From Echinicola rosea (GTDB taxonomy: Bacteria; Bacteroidota; Bacteroidia; Cytophagales; Cyclobacteriaceae): 64,000 nucleotides of DNA. The notes under the pieces are model-generated. The model was not told where the DNA came from. It searched no databases and saw nothing but the letters and a program-made list of their open reading frames with translations. How positions within the stretch are numbered: position 1 is the first letter of the stretch; every line of letters begins with the position of its first letter. Position numbers and translations under genes: made by a program. Shown here one piece after another: positions 41,820-51,845 of this stretch. Where the stretch lies: positions 1,431,501-1,495,500 of the forward strand of contig NZ_CP040106.1 of the NCBI RefSeq assembly GCF_005281475.1, given 5' to 3'.

Positions 41820-42434
41820 ATGACGTTAGGAATTATTGGAGGGACAAAATTGTCAGTGACTTTAGGGAATAAATTTATTTCCCGGGGTTTGAAAGTAGTA
41901 TTTGGAGTAAGGGAGGAGTTTGAAGCCAAGCAAATAGAATGGAAGATTCTTAAGATGCAAAAAGATAAGGTTTTTGGTTATTGCGAAGCAATGGACAAAG
42001 CCGATGTTATCATGGTTTGCTGTGAGAATGAGTTTTTGCCGTTGGTATGCAAGTGTCTTTCGAGATACGACGCGAAGGACAAGCTAGTCTTGGACTGCAC
42101 CAATGGAAAGTACCATCCGAATTTTGGCTGTAATACCAGGTATATCCAAGAAAAATCTGATTATAAACGTGTCTTGAAAGGGTTTAATAACCTAGGGCTG
42201 GATTATCCAAAATCTGACCCGTTGGAACTGGTCAAGGAAACCTATTTCTGTGGGGACAATGATTTTGACAAATACCGTGTGAAGAAGCTGATTGAATTGA
42301 TAGGGTTTAAAGCAATCGACGCAGGAGGGCTTGATAATGCACCATTGCTCGAGGCTTTTTATCATCTGAGAAGGCAGATTACGCATTTCAAAAAGGAAAA
42401 TGTGGACTACCATTTTAAGTTGATGTCAGTATAA
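41820..42434 (+). CDS. NAD(P)-binding oxidoreductase-like protein (F420-reductase/ProC superfamily)
   Basis: 204 residues. A Rossmann fold opens the protein: LGIIGGTKLSVTLGNKFISR (dinucleotide loop GGTKLS) followed by GLKVVFGVREEFE. ADVIMVCCENEFLPLVC and KLVLDCTNGKYHPNFG fit the NADPH-dependent F420 reductase/coenzyme-binding family; LKGFNNLG and YFCGDNDFDKYRVKKLIELI continue the pattern. The C-terminal catalytic part is short. Substrate unknown. A 251-bp gap separates it from the monophosphatase, and a terminator follows. Confidence 0.8.
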   Translation: MTLGIIGGTKLSVTLGNKFISRGLKVVFGVREEFEAKQIEWKILKMQKDKVFGYCEAMDKADVIMVCCENEFLPLVCKCLSRYDAKDKLVLDCTNGKYHPNFGCNTRYIQEKSDYKRVLKGFNNLGLDYPKSDPLELVKETYFCGDNDFDKYRVKKLIELIGFKAIDAGGLDNAPLLEAFYHLRRQITHFKKENVDYHFKLMSV

Positions 42435-42475
42435 GCCTGTATTCAGGAATAAAAAGCTGTAAATTTTTGATTTTC

Positions 42476-42501
42476 GGGAACATAAGGGTGTTCCCTTTTT
42501 T
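42476..42501 (+). terminator. Terminator after the NAD(P)-binding protein gene
   Basis: GGGAAC (42476-42481) pairs with GTTCCC (42490-42495) and is followed by TTTTTT. Confidence 0.75.
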
Positions 42502-42582
42502 ATTGGGGCATCATATTTGATAACTTTGTAACAGTCTTGCTGGTAATGGTATTTTTAGTTCAAGGCAGGAAAGATGTATCAC

Positions 42583-42590
42583 TAATTTTG
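42583..42590 (+). promoter_or_regulatory. TAnnTTTG box before the AsmA-like gene
   Basis: TAATTTTG at 42583-42590 is followed by ACATTGTT and ATG at 42599. The leader would be only a few nucleotides. Confidence 0.4.
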
Positions 42591-42598
42591 ACATTGTT

Positions 42599-45595
42599 AT
42601 GAAAAAGACCCTTATTATCATATTTTCCGTATTTGCCTTTTTGCTTGTCGTACTGGTCGCCACGCCTTTTATCTTCAAGGATAAGATCGTGGAGCGGATC
42701 GACAAAGAAATTGCAAATGCCGTAGATGCACAGGTTTATTATGATGTTGATCAGATTGGCTTGAGCGTTCTGAAACGGTTTCCCAATATTTCTGCGACCG
42801 TAAAAGAATTTGGAGTGCACGGTAATGCGCCTTTTGAAGGTGATACCTTGGCGCATATCAATAACTTCCAAATCGACTTTAACCTTATGTCGGTCATTTT
42901 TGGAGACTATCCTGAGTTGACCGGATTGCACCTAAAAGGAGGTAGCATCTATGTCAAAGTACTGGAAGATGGCACGGCCAACTACGACATCGCCAAGGAT
43001 TCAGGAGAGCCTACTGCTCCAGAGGAACCCTCCAATTTCAAATTGGGCATTGACCTGATGGAGATAGAGGATGTCAACTTTGTCTATGACGATCGGCAGT
43101 TAAATTACTTCATGGCACTTGAGGATTTTGACTTGGAGGGTTATGGAGACTTTACGACTGATGTGTATGGCCTGGACGGAAAGATTAGAACAAATATCTT
43201 ACGGGTGGATTTCGAAGAGGTCAACTACCTGTCCAGTAAAGTCTTTACAGCTGATACAGAGATCCAAGTGGATATGAACCAGATGAAATTCACTTTCGGT
43301 GAGGGACAGTTTGGTGTAAATGATTTTTTGTTTGGTGTTGATGGCTTTTTTGCGATGCCATCCGAAGATATGGAATTTGACCTGACCTTCGAGGGCAAGA
43401 AAAATACGTTTAAAAGTGTGTTGTCTTTGGTACCGGGTGTGTACACGGAGTCATTTGAGGGGATGACCACCTCTGGCACCATGGATTTTGGAGGGTATTT
43501 TAAGGGTACCTATAATGACACCCAGTTCCCTGCCTTTGATATTGGCCTAAAGGTTACTGATGGGATGTTTCAGTATCCCGACTTGCCTAAGCCGGTCAGC
43601 AACATCAACGTGGAAATGTCGGCAAAAAATGAGACGAACAACTTGGACAATACACAAGTCAATATCCCTGCCTTTAACCTTACTTTTGGCTCGAATCCTG
43701 TTTCTGGAAGGCTGTTACTGGAGAATTTGGTCACATATGATATCGATGGTGAGCTCAAAGGGAAGCTTGACCTAGAGGAGCTTACCTCTATCTTCCCGAT
43801 TGAAGGGATGGAATTGCATGGTGTTTTGGATGTAGATGCTGCTGCCAAAGGGCGTTACGATAGTGTTGCAAAGATCATTCCGGCGATTGACGCTAAAATG
43901 ACCCTTAGCAATGGCTATGTAAAAAGCGAGGAATACCCTGCGCCTATCGAAGACCTGAACGTACATACCGTTATTGTCAACAATAGTGGTAAAATGAATG
44001 ATTTTTTAGTGGATCTTTCGAATTTTGGATTCAAGCTGGAAGGAGAAGAAGTCAAGGGCAATATGGCCATCAAGGACTTGGATAGGCTCAATTGGGATGG
44101 TTCTATCCACGGAGCGGTGGATCTGGGTAAGATCAGCAAGATATTCCCCATGGAAGAGGTAATCATGGACGGCAAGGTCACAGCAGATATTGACACAAAG
44201 GGGAGCTATGCCGATGTAGAGGCTGAACGTTATAATCGGCTGGATACTCGGGGCCAAGTGTCTCTTGCAGATTTTTATTATACCGACAAGGATCTTCCGC
44301 AAGGCGTGCGTATCCATGAGGCAAAAGGGGATTTCAGTCCGAAGTCCATCAACCTGACCACCTTTGATGCGCGCTTGGGCGAGAGCCCTGTCAAGGCCAA
44401 TGGTAGCTTGGCCAATTATATTGCTTACGTATTTGAGGACAATGCGGTACTTTCTGGAGAGTTAAATATCAGCTCTACCAAGTTCAATATCAATGAGTGG
44501 ATGACCGAAAGCGAAACGACGACGGAAGACACCACAGTATTGCAGCTTATCGAACTGCCTCAGGACATTGATTTTACGATGAGTGTGCAGGCAGATGAAG
44601 TGCTTTACGATGATTTGGTGTTCAGTGATGCCAAAGGGACCATGACCCTTAAAAACGGCATCTTGACCTTTAAGGATGCTGGTATGCGGACCCTCGGGGG
44701 ACAATTGACGTTAAATGGCGCATATAATACTCAGGATATCATGGATCCTAAGTTCAATATGGACTTTAATGTGAGTGCCATGAGCATACAGGAGGCCTTT
44801 AAGTACTTCAATACTGTAAAAGCTTTTGCGCCTGTAGCGCAGCATTTGAATGGGGATTTTACCACTAACTTTTCGCTGTCAGGAAATTTGGGGCAAGACA
44901 TGATGCCGGTCCTTTCGTCACTGGATGGTAGTGGGGTGATCAAGGTGGCGCAGGCGGCGCTACAAAATAGCCAGATTGTAAATGGCATTACGTCCCTTAC
45001 CAAGCTGAAAGACACCAATACCATCAATCTCAAGGACATCAACCTTCAAGCGGAAATAAAAGACGGCATGTTGGAGGTTCAGCCGTTTGATGTGAAATTG
45101 TGGGATTATGAGGCTAAAATACAAGGTAGCACCGGCTTTGATGGCAGCGTGAACTACCTGATCAATATGCAGGTACCTGCTGGTAAACTGGGGAGCCAGG
45201 CCAATAACCTACTTGCCAGTATTGCGGGTACAGAGGCTACTGGTGACACCAAAATTCCCATTGCCATAAATTTAGGAGGGACGTATTCTTCGCCAAAGGT
45301 GAGCTTGGCGGGAGGAGATAGCATGGAGGCCCTGCTTACCAATGCATTGAAATCACGCGCATCAGCAGAAAGTGCCAAACTCCAAGACCAAGTCCAAGAG
45401 CAGTTCAAGGCCCATGAGGACAGCGCGAAACAGGAGATGAAAGCCAAAGCTGAGGCAGCTCAGGACAGCGCCAAAAAGGAACTGGATAAAAAGGTGGAGG
45501 AAGCGCAAAACAAAGCAGCAGATGAGGTAAAGGATGCTTTGAAGGGGCTTTTTGGCAGGTCAAAGTCGAAACCAGATACCACTAAAAATAACTGA
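42599..45595 (+). CDS. Large AsmA-family protein
   Basis: 998 residues. One N-terminal helix (TLIIIFSVFAFLLVVLVATP) anchors it, and a long series of beta-strand repeats follows, as in AsmA/TamB-type bridge proteins that move phospholipids between membranes. Typical segments are LSVLKRFPNISATVKEFGVH, LHLKGGSIYVKVLEDGTANY and, in the C-terminal AsmA region, DGSGVIKVAQAALQNSQIV and GSTGFDGSVNYLINMQVP. The last 90 residues are a charged, Ala/Lys/Glu-rich coiled-coil tail (residues about 915-985). It probably spans the periplasm. It ends at a perfect bidirectional hairpin. Confidence 0.88.
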   Translation: MKKTLIIIFSVFAFLLVVLVATPFIFKDKIVERIDKEIANAVDAQVYYDVDQIGLSVLKRFPNISATVKEFGVHGNAPFEGDTLAHINNFQIDFNLMSVIFGDYPELTGLHLKGGSIYVKVLEDGTANYDIAKDSGEPTAPEEPSNFKLGIDLMEIEDVNFVYDDRQLNYFMALEDFDLEGYGDFTTDVYGLDGKIRTNILRVDFEEVNYLSSKVFTADTEIQVDMNQMKFTFGEGQFGVNDFLFGVDGFFAMPSEDMEFDLTFEGKKNTFKSVLSLVPGVYTESFEGMTTSGTMDFGGYFKGTYNDTQFPAFDIGLKVTDGMFQYPDLPKPVSNINVEMSAKNETNNLDNTQVNIPAFNLTFGSNPVSGRLLLENLVTYDIDGELKGKLDLEELTSIFPIEGMELHGVLDVDAAAKGRYDSVAKIIPAIDAKMTLSNGYVKSEEYPAPIEDLNVHTVIVNNSGKMNDFLVDLSNFGFKLEGEEVKGNMAIKDLDRLNWDGSIHGAVDLGKISKIFPMEEVIMDGKVTADIDTKGSYADVEAERYNRLDTRGQVSLADFYYTDKDLPQGVRIHEAKGDFSPKSINLTTFDARLGESPVKANGSLANYIAYVFEDNAVLSGELNISSTKFNINEWMTESETTTEDTTVLQLIELPQDIDFTMSVQADEVLYDDLVFSDAKGTMTLKNGILTFKDAGMRTLGGQLTLNGAYNTQDIMDPKFNMDFNVSAMSIQEAFKYFNTVKAFAPVAQHLNGDFTTNFSLSGNLGQDMMPVLSSLDGSGVIKVAQAALQNSQIVNGITSLTKLKDTNTINLKDINLQAEIKDGMLEVQPFDVKLWDYEAKIQGSTGFDGSVNYLINMQVPAGKLGSQANNLLASIAGTEATGDTKIPIAINLGGTYSSPKVSLAGGDSMEALLTNALKSRASAESAKLQDQVQEQFKAHEDSAKQEMKAKAEAAQDSAKKELDKKVEEAQNKAADEVKDALKGLFGRSKSKPDTTKNN

Positions 45596-45630
45596 TCCTG
45601 GTTGGGGAAATTCAGGTCCCAATAAAAGCA

Positions 45631-45676
45631 AATCCAAAAAGGCTATCGCTGACATCAGCGATAGCCTTTTTGGATT
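45631..45676. terminator. Bidirectional terminator with a perfect 22-bp stem
   Basis: The arms at 45631-45652 and 45655-45676 are exact reverse complements with a 2-nt loop. The stem core is GGCTATCGCTGA and the ends are A-rich left and T-rich right, so it can end both the plus-strand AsmA-like gene and the minus-strand lipoprotein gene that stops at 45689. Confidence 0.92.
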
Positions 45677-45688
45677 GCGTCGTTTGTG

Positions 45689-46261
45689 TTACTTCACCAC
45701 ATTCCCTTTAACGAGGATTTCATTGGGCGATAGGAACCATACTTTTTGTGTCCCTGCTACCGAGTAAGTGGAAATCACCCCAGTAGATTCGTCAATGGTA
45801 AGGGTGCCTTTGGTACTGGACTCATAAAAGAGGTTTTTTGATTTGGCGAGAAAGGTCACCTGCTTTACCTTGTCAGTATTCGCTGATAGGTAGGTGACTT
45901 TTATTTCTTTGATATTTCCTTTGGCTTCAGGTTTTAGGCGGTAGATGTTCTCTTTGCCATTTTTCTGCTCCTCGTAGGCTGTCGAATTAGCTGCTTTATT
46001 GATGTCTGCTTGGATGAAAGCGTCGAGTTCTTTTCGCCATTGTTCTTTGCTGAGGGTCACTTCCATAGCTTCTTCTGTACCATTTATCATGGTGGTTTTC
46101 CGGACTTTATGATCCTTGAGTTCATCAAGCTGATTGACCACAAAGCTTTTTAGCGGAAAATACTTATCTATTTGGGTCGGATTTGCCAAGGGCTGCTTTT
46201 CTCCATTATCACAGGAAAAAAGCAGCCCTAGAAGCAACATTAATGAAAATAGGTTTTTCAA
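45689..46261 (-). CDS. Lipoprotein of unknown function
   Basis: 190 residues with a lipobox LLGLLFSC (Cys17). The mature part is charged and soluble (FVVNQLDELKDHKVRKTTMI, EEQKNGKENIYRLKPEAKGN, ESSTKGTLTIDESTGVISTY). No family recognised. It begins 8 bp after gpmI on the same strand, so it shares that transcript. Confidence 0.78.
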   Translation of the reverse strand: MKNLFSLMLLLGLLFSCDNGEKQPLANPTQIDKYFPLKSFVVNQLDELKDHKVRKTTMINGTEEAMEVTLSKEQWRKELDAFIQADINKAANSTAYEEQKNGKENIYRLKPEAKGNIKEIKVTYLSANTDKVKQVTFLAKSKNLFYESSTKGTLTIDESTGVISTYSVAGTQKVWFLSPNEILVKGNVVK

Positions 46262-46269
46262 AAGATCGT

Positions 46270-47793
46270 TTATTTTAGCAATACATCACCAGTCATTTCT
46301 GCTGGGATGTTTACGCCCATCATTTTGAGAATGGTAGGAGCCAAGTCACCCAGCTTACCGTCGTTTACTTCCAACTGGTCTTTCTTGTCAACCATAATAC
46401 ATGGAACTAAGTTCGTGGTATGGGCAGTATTTGGCGTCCCGTCTTCATTGAGCATTTTGTCACTATTACCGTGGTCGGCGATGACAATAACAGAATAGTC
46501 ATTTTTCAATGCGGTGGATATGACAGAATTGGTGCATTCATCGACCGCTTCACAGGCTTTGACCGCTGCTTCAAATACGCCTGTATGCCCGACCATGTCG
46601 GCATTGGCAAAATTCAGACAAACAAAATCAGGATCTTTTTTATCCAATTCGACATTGATCTTTTTAGCGATCTCGTAAGCGCTCATCTCTGGCTGAAGGT
46701 CATAGGTCGCTACTTTTGGAGAGCTGCAAAGAATGCGGGATTCTCCTTCAAATTCTGATTCACGGCCTCCGCTAAAAAAGAAGGTAACGTGCGGATATTT
46801 TTCAGTTTCAGCTATTCTGATTTGTTTTTTGCTGTTTTTGGCCAATACTTCGCCGAGTGTATTCTTGAGGTTGTCTTTCTCAAAAATCACAGAGACACCC
46901 TTAAAGGTCTCGTCGTAATTGGTGAAGGTCACGTAATGCAGGTTGAGCTTTTTCATCTTATAGTCCTCAAAATCCTGCTGGGTCAATACTTGCGAGATTT
47001 CACGTCCGCGATCAGTGCGGAAATTGAAACAGATGACCACGTCTCCTTCTTCGATGGTGGCAATGGCTTTTCCGTTTTCATCCACTTGTACGATCGGACG
47101 GATAAATTCATCCGTGACCCCGTTACTATAGGATTTTTTGATGGCCGCTAGAATGTCCTTTGATTTTTCACCTTCTCCCAGGACCATGGCATCATACGCC
47201 AATTTAACCCTTTCCCAGCGCTTGTCACGATCCATGGCATAATATCGGCCAATCACAGAGGCAACCTTTCCAACTGATTGGCTGCAGTGCTCTTGAAGAT
47301 CTTCCAGAAAGCCAAGGCCGCTTTTGGGATCGGTGTCTCTACCGTCAGTGAAAGCATGAATATACGGCTTATCGATGCCATTGGCCTGAGCGGCATCACA
47401 TAGGCCCTTTAGATGCTTGATATGGGCATGTACACCTCCGTCGGATACCAGTCCTATAAAATGTACCTTTTTCTGACGCTCTTTTGCGGTGGCAAAAGCT
47501 TTCTTCAATATTGGATTGTCTTTGAGGTCTCCCTCGTCAACGGCCTTGTTGATCTTTACCAAATCCTGATAAACAACTCTCCCGGCACCGATATTCATAT
47601 GCCCTACTTCTGAGTTGCCCATCTGTCCCTCTGGTAAACCCACTGCCAAACCAGATGCATCCAATTTGGAATGTGGATATTTTTCAAAAAGACTGTCGAT
47701 GAATGGCGTGTTTGCCTTGTCAATCGCAGAAACTTCAGGGTTGGTGGCCAGGCCCCAACCATCCAAAATCATTAGTAAAACTTTTTTATCCAT
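46270..47793 (-). CDS. gpmI: 2,3-bisphosphoglycerate-independent phosphoglycerate mutase
   Basis: 507 residues, standard length. It interconverts 3- and 2-phosphoglycerate in glycolysis using two Mn2+. Family motifs: LMILDGWGLATNPEVSAIDK, GQMGNSEVGHMNIGAGRVVY with the catalytic Ser at about residue 61, HAFTDGRDTDPKSG, CFNFRTDRGREISQ and VIADHGNSDKM. A TAnnTTTG box lies 4 nt before the start (47798-47805). The downstream lipoprotein gene is 8 bp away. Confidence 0.97.
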   Translation of the reverse strand: MDKKVLLMILDGWGLATNPEVSAIDKANTPFIDSLFEKYPHSKLDASGLAVGLPEGQMGNSEVGHMNIGAGRVVYQDLVKINKAVDEGDLKDNPILKKAFATAKERQKKVHFIGLVSDGGVHAHIKHLKGLCDAAQANGIDKPYIHAFTDGRDTDPKSGLGFLEDLQEHCSQSVGKVASVIGRYYAMDRDKRWERVKLAYDAMVLGEGEKSKDILAAIKKSYSNGVTDEFIRPIVQVDENGKAIATIEEGDVVICFNFRTDRGREISQVLTQQDFEDYKMKKLNLHYVTFTNYDETFKGVSVIFEKDNLKNTLGEVLAKNSKKQIRIAETEKYPHVTFFFSGGRESEFEGESRILCSSPKVATYDLQPEMSAYEIAKKINVELDKKDPDFVCLNFANADMVGHTGVFEAAVKACEAVDECTNSVISTALKNDYSVIVIADHGNSDKMLNEDGTPNTAHTTNLVPCIMVDKKDQLEVNDGKLGDLAPTILKMMGVNIPAEMTGDVLLK

Positions 47794-47797
47794 GAGG

Positions 47798-47805
47798 CAA
47801 ATATA
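47798..47805 (-). promoter_or_regulatory. TAnnTTTG box directly before gpmI
   Basis: Read on the minus strand, TATATTTG (47805-47798) is followed by CCTC and ATG (47793-47791), which predicts a leaderless or nearly leaderless message. Confidence 0.45.
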
Positions 47806-48217
47806 AAGATTTTAAATACAATGATAGAAAATTACTTCGATTCTGTAGCATAGAAAAGGGACTAAAGAAAGGAGGCAAGCATGAATGGACAAGATTAGTA
47901 CTCCATTGTTAGGTAATAAACGATGATTAGAGTTGTATAGTACCGGTGTTTGCCTTAATGATTTTGATCCGATTTATGCCCCTGCAATCGCTATAGCCTG
48001 TAATGAAGAATGTCAAGAAGCGTTGTAACCTCAATAAAATCATGCTATTTATAGAAAGAGGCATCGGCTGTGGCATAAATAGACGAATGCATAATGAGGG
48101 GATGAATTACCCGGCCCCGGAAGTGTGGCTGGTCCGATATGGGGGAGGTATTTACTTATAAATAAGGAGGCCGTCCATACACGGGCAGCCTCCATAATTT
48201 ATTTTATGAAGTTTATC
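47806..48217. other. 412-bp gap upstream of gpmI, containing a hairpin after the M23 peptidase gene
   Basis: No coding region. On the minus strand, GGAGGC (48166-48171) and GCCTCC (48188-48193), read in reverse, form a stem with extra pairing (TCC/GGG) inside, 25 bp past the M23 stop, followed by TATTTATAAG. It is a moderate terminator candidate. The rest is featureless. Confidence 0.45.
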
Positions 48218-49516
48218 TCATTTAGTGGCTTGTGTGATCAGTTTATCATCAGGGTTTTCCTGATAGGGAATGGCTGCCAACTGATCCATTTTTTCAGTTT
48301 TTACCCTTTCGAAAGCCATTTTGTTATTGTCCAAAATAGGATCGGAAGGTGGGATGTCTTCTTTTAGCCAGTCCACTTGCTTCCCGTGTTTCCAAAACCT
48401 AAAGCAAAGGTGAGGGCCAGTGGCCAAACCGGTGCTGCCCACATATCCGATGACTTGTCCCTGTTTTACACGAACGCCATTGCGAATGCCCGAGGCAATT
48501 TTGGACATATGAAGGTATTGGGTGGTGTAGGTTCCGTTATGCTTTACTTTGACATAGTTGCCATTCCCGCCAGTGTAGCTGGCAGCTATGATGGTTCCAT
48601 CGCCAACGGAGCGGATTTCAGTGCCCCTAGGCGCTGCGTAATCTGTTCCTAAGTGAGCTTTATAGCGTTTTTGAACGGGGTGAAATCTCCTTGGGCTATA
48701 CCGGGAGCTGATCCTGGTAAATTTAACGGGATCTCGTAAGAATGCTTTTTTAAAACTGTTTCCTTCCAAGTCAAAAAAGGACACTTGGCCGTTTTGTTCA
48801 AAAGGAATGGCATAATAGGGTTCTCCCATATGTTCGAAATAGGCCACTTGGATGGGCTCAATCCCAACGACCTGGTCGTCCACTACTTTTTCATTGTACA
48901 CCACTTTGTATTTATCGCCCTTTTGGAGACGCTGAAAATCCACACTCCAGCCATAAAGGTCTGCAAATTCATCTATAAGATCCGGTGTGATGCCCTGTTC
49001 GGTCATGTTGACGTAGAGAGAAGAGGTGATTCGCCCGGCAATTTCCCGTTTGCGAAGTGTTACCGGTTTTGCTTCTTTATAAATGTCCTTGCCGTCCAAT
49101 TTGTACACGACAAATTCAGCGGCATTTGGTTCATAAATAAAAAATTCTGCAGTGGCACTGCTGTCCCTAGCGGTGAGTACAGTGTATTTTTTGTTGAACG
49201 CAATTTTTCGAACGTCGAAAATATCTTTTGATTTTTTGGCTATCTGATCGATGATCTGGTAAGGAACCTCAAATGGTGCCAAAATAGTGGATAGGGTCTG
49301 GTTTCTCGACACTTTTCCTTCTACTACATCCAGTTCGTCTATATTAATTCCATAGAGTAAATTCTCTTCCTTAACCGCCGCTTTCTCTTCGATGTCCATC
49401 GCGGTTACTTCTGCTTCTACAACTTCACGTTGAGGTTTTAGCTTGGTCTCGTACAAGCCAAAACCTGCTGCCGTCAGCAGCGCGATTCCGGCTACTGCGA
49501 TCCATGATTTCTTCAT
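48218..49516 (-). CDS. M23-family metallopeptidase (cell-wall endopeptidase-like)
   Basis: 432 residues. An N-terminal helix (WIAVAGIALLTAAGFGLY) exports or anchors the protein. Residues 55-270 contain LysM/OapA-like and linker regions (VSRNQTLSTILAPFEVPYQI, MTEQGITPDLIDEFADLYGW). The M23 domain at about 275-400 has the zinc motif HLGTDYAAPRGT (His288, Asp292) and GPHLCFRFWKHGKQVDWL, plus VKHNGTYTTQYLHMSKIASG. It probably cleaves peptidoglycan cross-links outside the inner membrane, or activates other hydrolases. All catalytic residues I can check are present. Confidence 0.93.
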   Translation of the reverse strand: MKKSWIAVAGIALLTAAGFGLYETKLKPQREVVEAEVTAMDIEEKAAVKEENLLYGINIDELDVVEGKVSRNQTLSTILAPFEVPYQIIDQIAKKSKDIFDVRKIAFNKKYTVLTARDSSATAEFFIYEPNAAEFVVYKLDGKDIYKEAKPVTLRKREIAGRITSSLYVNMTEQGITPDLIDEFADLYGWSVDFQRLQKGDKYKVVYNEKVVDDQVVGIEPIQVAYFEHMGEPYYAIPFEQNGQVSFFDLEGNSFKKAFLRDPVKFTRISSRYSPRRFHPVQKRYKAHLGTDYAAPRGTEIRSVGDGTIIAASYTGGNGNYVKVKHNGTYTTQYLHMSKIASGIRNGVRVKQGQVIGYVGSTGLATGPHLCFRFWKHGKQVDWLKEDIPPSDPILDNNKMAFERVKTEKMDQLAAIPYQENPDDKLITQATK

Positions 49517-49758
49517 TCCCTAGTGTTGATTTTTGGTAATTAAAACGATCTTGTAATAAATTTAAATTTTGGTCAAATAGCAAGAAGTTGGGCCATTTTC
49601 TGCGTTCAATTGACTGTTTTTGGTATAACTTTAGATATAAACGAAACAATGGGGTCGGGATTGTGTGTCAAATCATGAAAATATCCTCCCAAACTAGAAA
49701 ATGGCAGAAAAATGCTAGGATACTTTTTGTCATAATAGTAAACTGTGAATCGAATTAT

Positions 49759-49766
49759 TATCTTTG
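49759..49766 (+). promoter_or_regulatory. TAnnTTTG box upstream of aspS
   Basis: TATCTTTG at 49759-49766 would give a leader of about 25 nt before ATG 49797. Confidence 0.4.
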
Positions 49767-49796
49767 GCGACTGGTATTGAATAAAAAATTAAAAAT

Positions 49797-51551
49797 ATGC
49801 TAAGAACACATACTTGTGGGGAATTGCGCATAGGAGATGTGGGCGAAGAAGTGACCCTTTCCGGCTGGGTACAACGGGTACGAAACAAAGGTGGTTTGGT
49901 ATGGGTGGACCTCCGGGACAGATACGGGGTTACCCAACTGATTTTTGAAGAGGGCTCCAGTGATCAGTCACTGCTGGAAAAGGCAGCCTCACTGGGCAGG
50001 GAATTCGTTATTCAAGCTGTCGGTGAGGTCATAGAGCGGACTTCCAAAAACAATAAAATCCCTACGGGGGATATCGAGGTGAAGACCATTTCACTGGAAG
50101 TGCTGAATGCTGCCAAGGTTCCTCCATTTGTGATTGAAGATGAAACTGACGGTGGTGAGGACCTACGGATGAAGTATCGCTATTTGGATTTGAGAAGAAG
50201 GGTCGTTCGGGAAAAACTTCAGCTGAGGCACCGCATGATGCAGGAGACACGTAAGTTTATGGACAGTCTGGACTTTATGGAAGTGGAGACTCCTGTGCTG
50301 ATCAAGTCCACACCAGAAGGGGCCAGAGACTTTTTGGTTCCCAGCAGGATCAATGAGGGAGAGTTTTATGCATTGCCGCAGTCGCCACAAACCTTTAAGC
50401 AGCTGCTAATGGTCAGTGGCTTTGATCGGTATTTCCAGATTGTAAAATGCTTCCGTGATGAGGACCTTAGGGCCGATCGTCAGCCAGAATTTACGCAGAT
50501 AGACTGTGAAATGTCTTTTGTGGAGCAGGAAGATATTCTCACCACCTTTGAAGGGCTGGTAAGGCACCTGTTCAGTACCGTGAAGAAAGTGGAATTGGGT
50601 GAAGTGGAGCGGATGACTTTTGCCGATGCCATGAAGTACTATGGAAACGATAAGCCAGACTTGCGTTTTGATATGAAGTTTGTGGAGCTGAATGACGTGG
50701 CTCAAAACAAAGGCTTTAAGATTTTCGATGAGGCAGAATTGGTAGTGGGCATTGCTGCTCCAGAAGCGGCCAGTTATACCCGAAAGCAAGTGGATGCCTT
50801 GACCGAATGGGTGAAGCGTCCACAGATCGGTGCCAAGGGATTGGTGTATGTGAAATGCAACGACGACGGCACTTTTAAATCCTCAGTGGATAAATTTTAT
50901 AGCCAAGAGGATCTCAAAGCTTGGGCGGATAAAATGAATGCCCAGCCAGGTGACCTCATCCTTGTTTTGTCTGGTGATCAAAATGCCACCAGAAAGCAAC
51001 TTTCTGAGTTGCGACTAAAAATGGGAAGTGACCTGGGATTGAGGGACAAGAATACCTTCAAGCCACTGTGGGTATTGGACTTTCCGCTCTTGGAGTGGGA
51101 CGAGGAAACCAAGCGTTTTCATGCCATGCACCATCCATTTACGTCTCCCAAGGAGGAAGATATTCCATTGTTGGAAAAAGACCCGGGAGCCGTACGTGCC
51201 AATGCATATGACTTGGTGATCAATGGCGTGGAAATCGGCGGTGGCTCCATTAGGATCCATGACCGCGATACCCAAAAGACCATGTTCAAGCATCTTGGCT
51301 TTTCCGATGAGGAGGCTCAGGCCCAGTTTGGCTTCTTGATGGAGGCATTTGAGTACGGTGCCCCACCGCATGGAGGCATTGCTTTTGGATTTGACAGGTT
51401 GTGTGCCATCTTCGGAGGAAGTGATTCGATCAGGGATTATATTGCTTTCCCGAAAAACAACTCCGGAAGGGATGTGATGATCGACTCTCCAAGTGCCATT
51501 GCCGATGAGCAGTTGAAAGAGCTGAGCATTCAACTGGCATTGAAAAAATAA
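49797..51551 (+). CDS. aspS: Aspartate--tRNA ligase
   Basis: 584 residues, bacterial-type AspRS. The N-terminal anticodon-binding OB-fold has [20 protein letters not shown], and the class II core has motif 2 [20 protein letters not shown], the GAD insertion domain near 285-400 and motif 3 [15 protein letters not shown]. It charges tRNA-Asp. A strong terminator follows at 51575, so it is a single-gene unit. Confidence 0.97.
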   Translation: MLRTHTCGELRIGDVGEEVTLSGWVQRVRNKGGLVWVDLRDRYGVTQLIFEEGSSDQSLLEKAASLGREFVIQAVGEVIERTSKNNKIPTGDIEVKTISLEVLNAAKVPPFVIEDETDGGEDLRMKYRYLDLRRRVVREKLQLRHRMMQETRKFMDSLDFMEVETPVLIKSTPEGARDFLVPSRINEGEFYALPQSPQTFKQLLMVSGFDRYFQIVKCFRDEDLRADRQPEFTQIDCEMSFVEQEDILTTFEGLVRHLFSTVKKVELGEVERMTFADAMKYYGNDKPDLRFDMKFVELNDVAQNKGFKIFDEAELVVGIAAPEAASYTRKQVDALTEWVKRPQIGAKGLVYVKCNDDGTFKSSVDKFYSQEDLKAWADKMNAQPGDLILVLSGDQNATRKQLSELRLKMGSDLGLRDKNTFKPLWVLDFPLLEWDEETKRFHAMHHPFTSPKEEDIPLLEKDPGAVRANAYDLVINGVEIGGGSIRIHDRDTQKTMFKHLGFSDEEAQAQFGFLMEAFEYGAPPHGGIAFGFDRLCAIFGGSDSIRDYIAFPKNNSGRDVMIDSPSAIADEQLKELSIQLALKK

Positions 51552-51574
51552 TCGCGTTTTAAAGAAACGTTTCT

Positions 51575-51628
51575 AAAGCCGCAGCACGGCCAGGATGATT
51601 TCTGGACGGTGCTGCGGCTTTGTTTTTT
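51575..51628 (+). terminator. Terminator of aspS
   Basis: AAAGCCGCAGCAC (51575-51587) pairs perfectly with GTGCTGCGGCTTT (51609-51621) and leads into TGTTTTTT. Confidence 0.9.
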
Positions 51629-51639
51629 AGCAATTGCTA

Positions 51640-51738
51640 AGGATCAAGCGGAATAGTTGGGGGCTGCCTGTTTTCTTAATGGCAAAACCACGGATACATA
51701 AAAATGCCACAATGTCCCAAAGTCACCAAGTGCATGTA
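51640..51738. repeat. Dispersed ~100-bp repeat (family C), copy 2
   Basis: Same orientation as 3906-4007, differing by scattered substitutions and small indels. It begins just after the aspS terminator. The remaining bases to 51845 hold nothing recognisable. Confidence 0.65.
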
Positions 51739-51845
51739 TGAGTATCATGGAATGAAATGTAAAATTGCTTTGTGCCTGAGGCCATGGCGACGTATCATTG
51801 TTCTGATAACTAAATTCATCGCCTCACAGAAGTATTGCTTGATCC

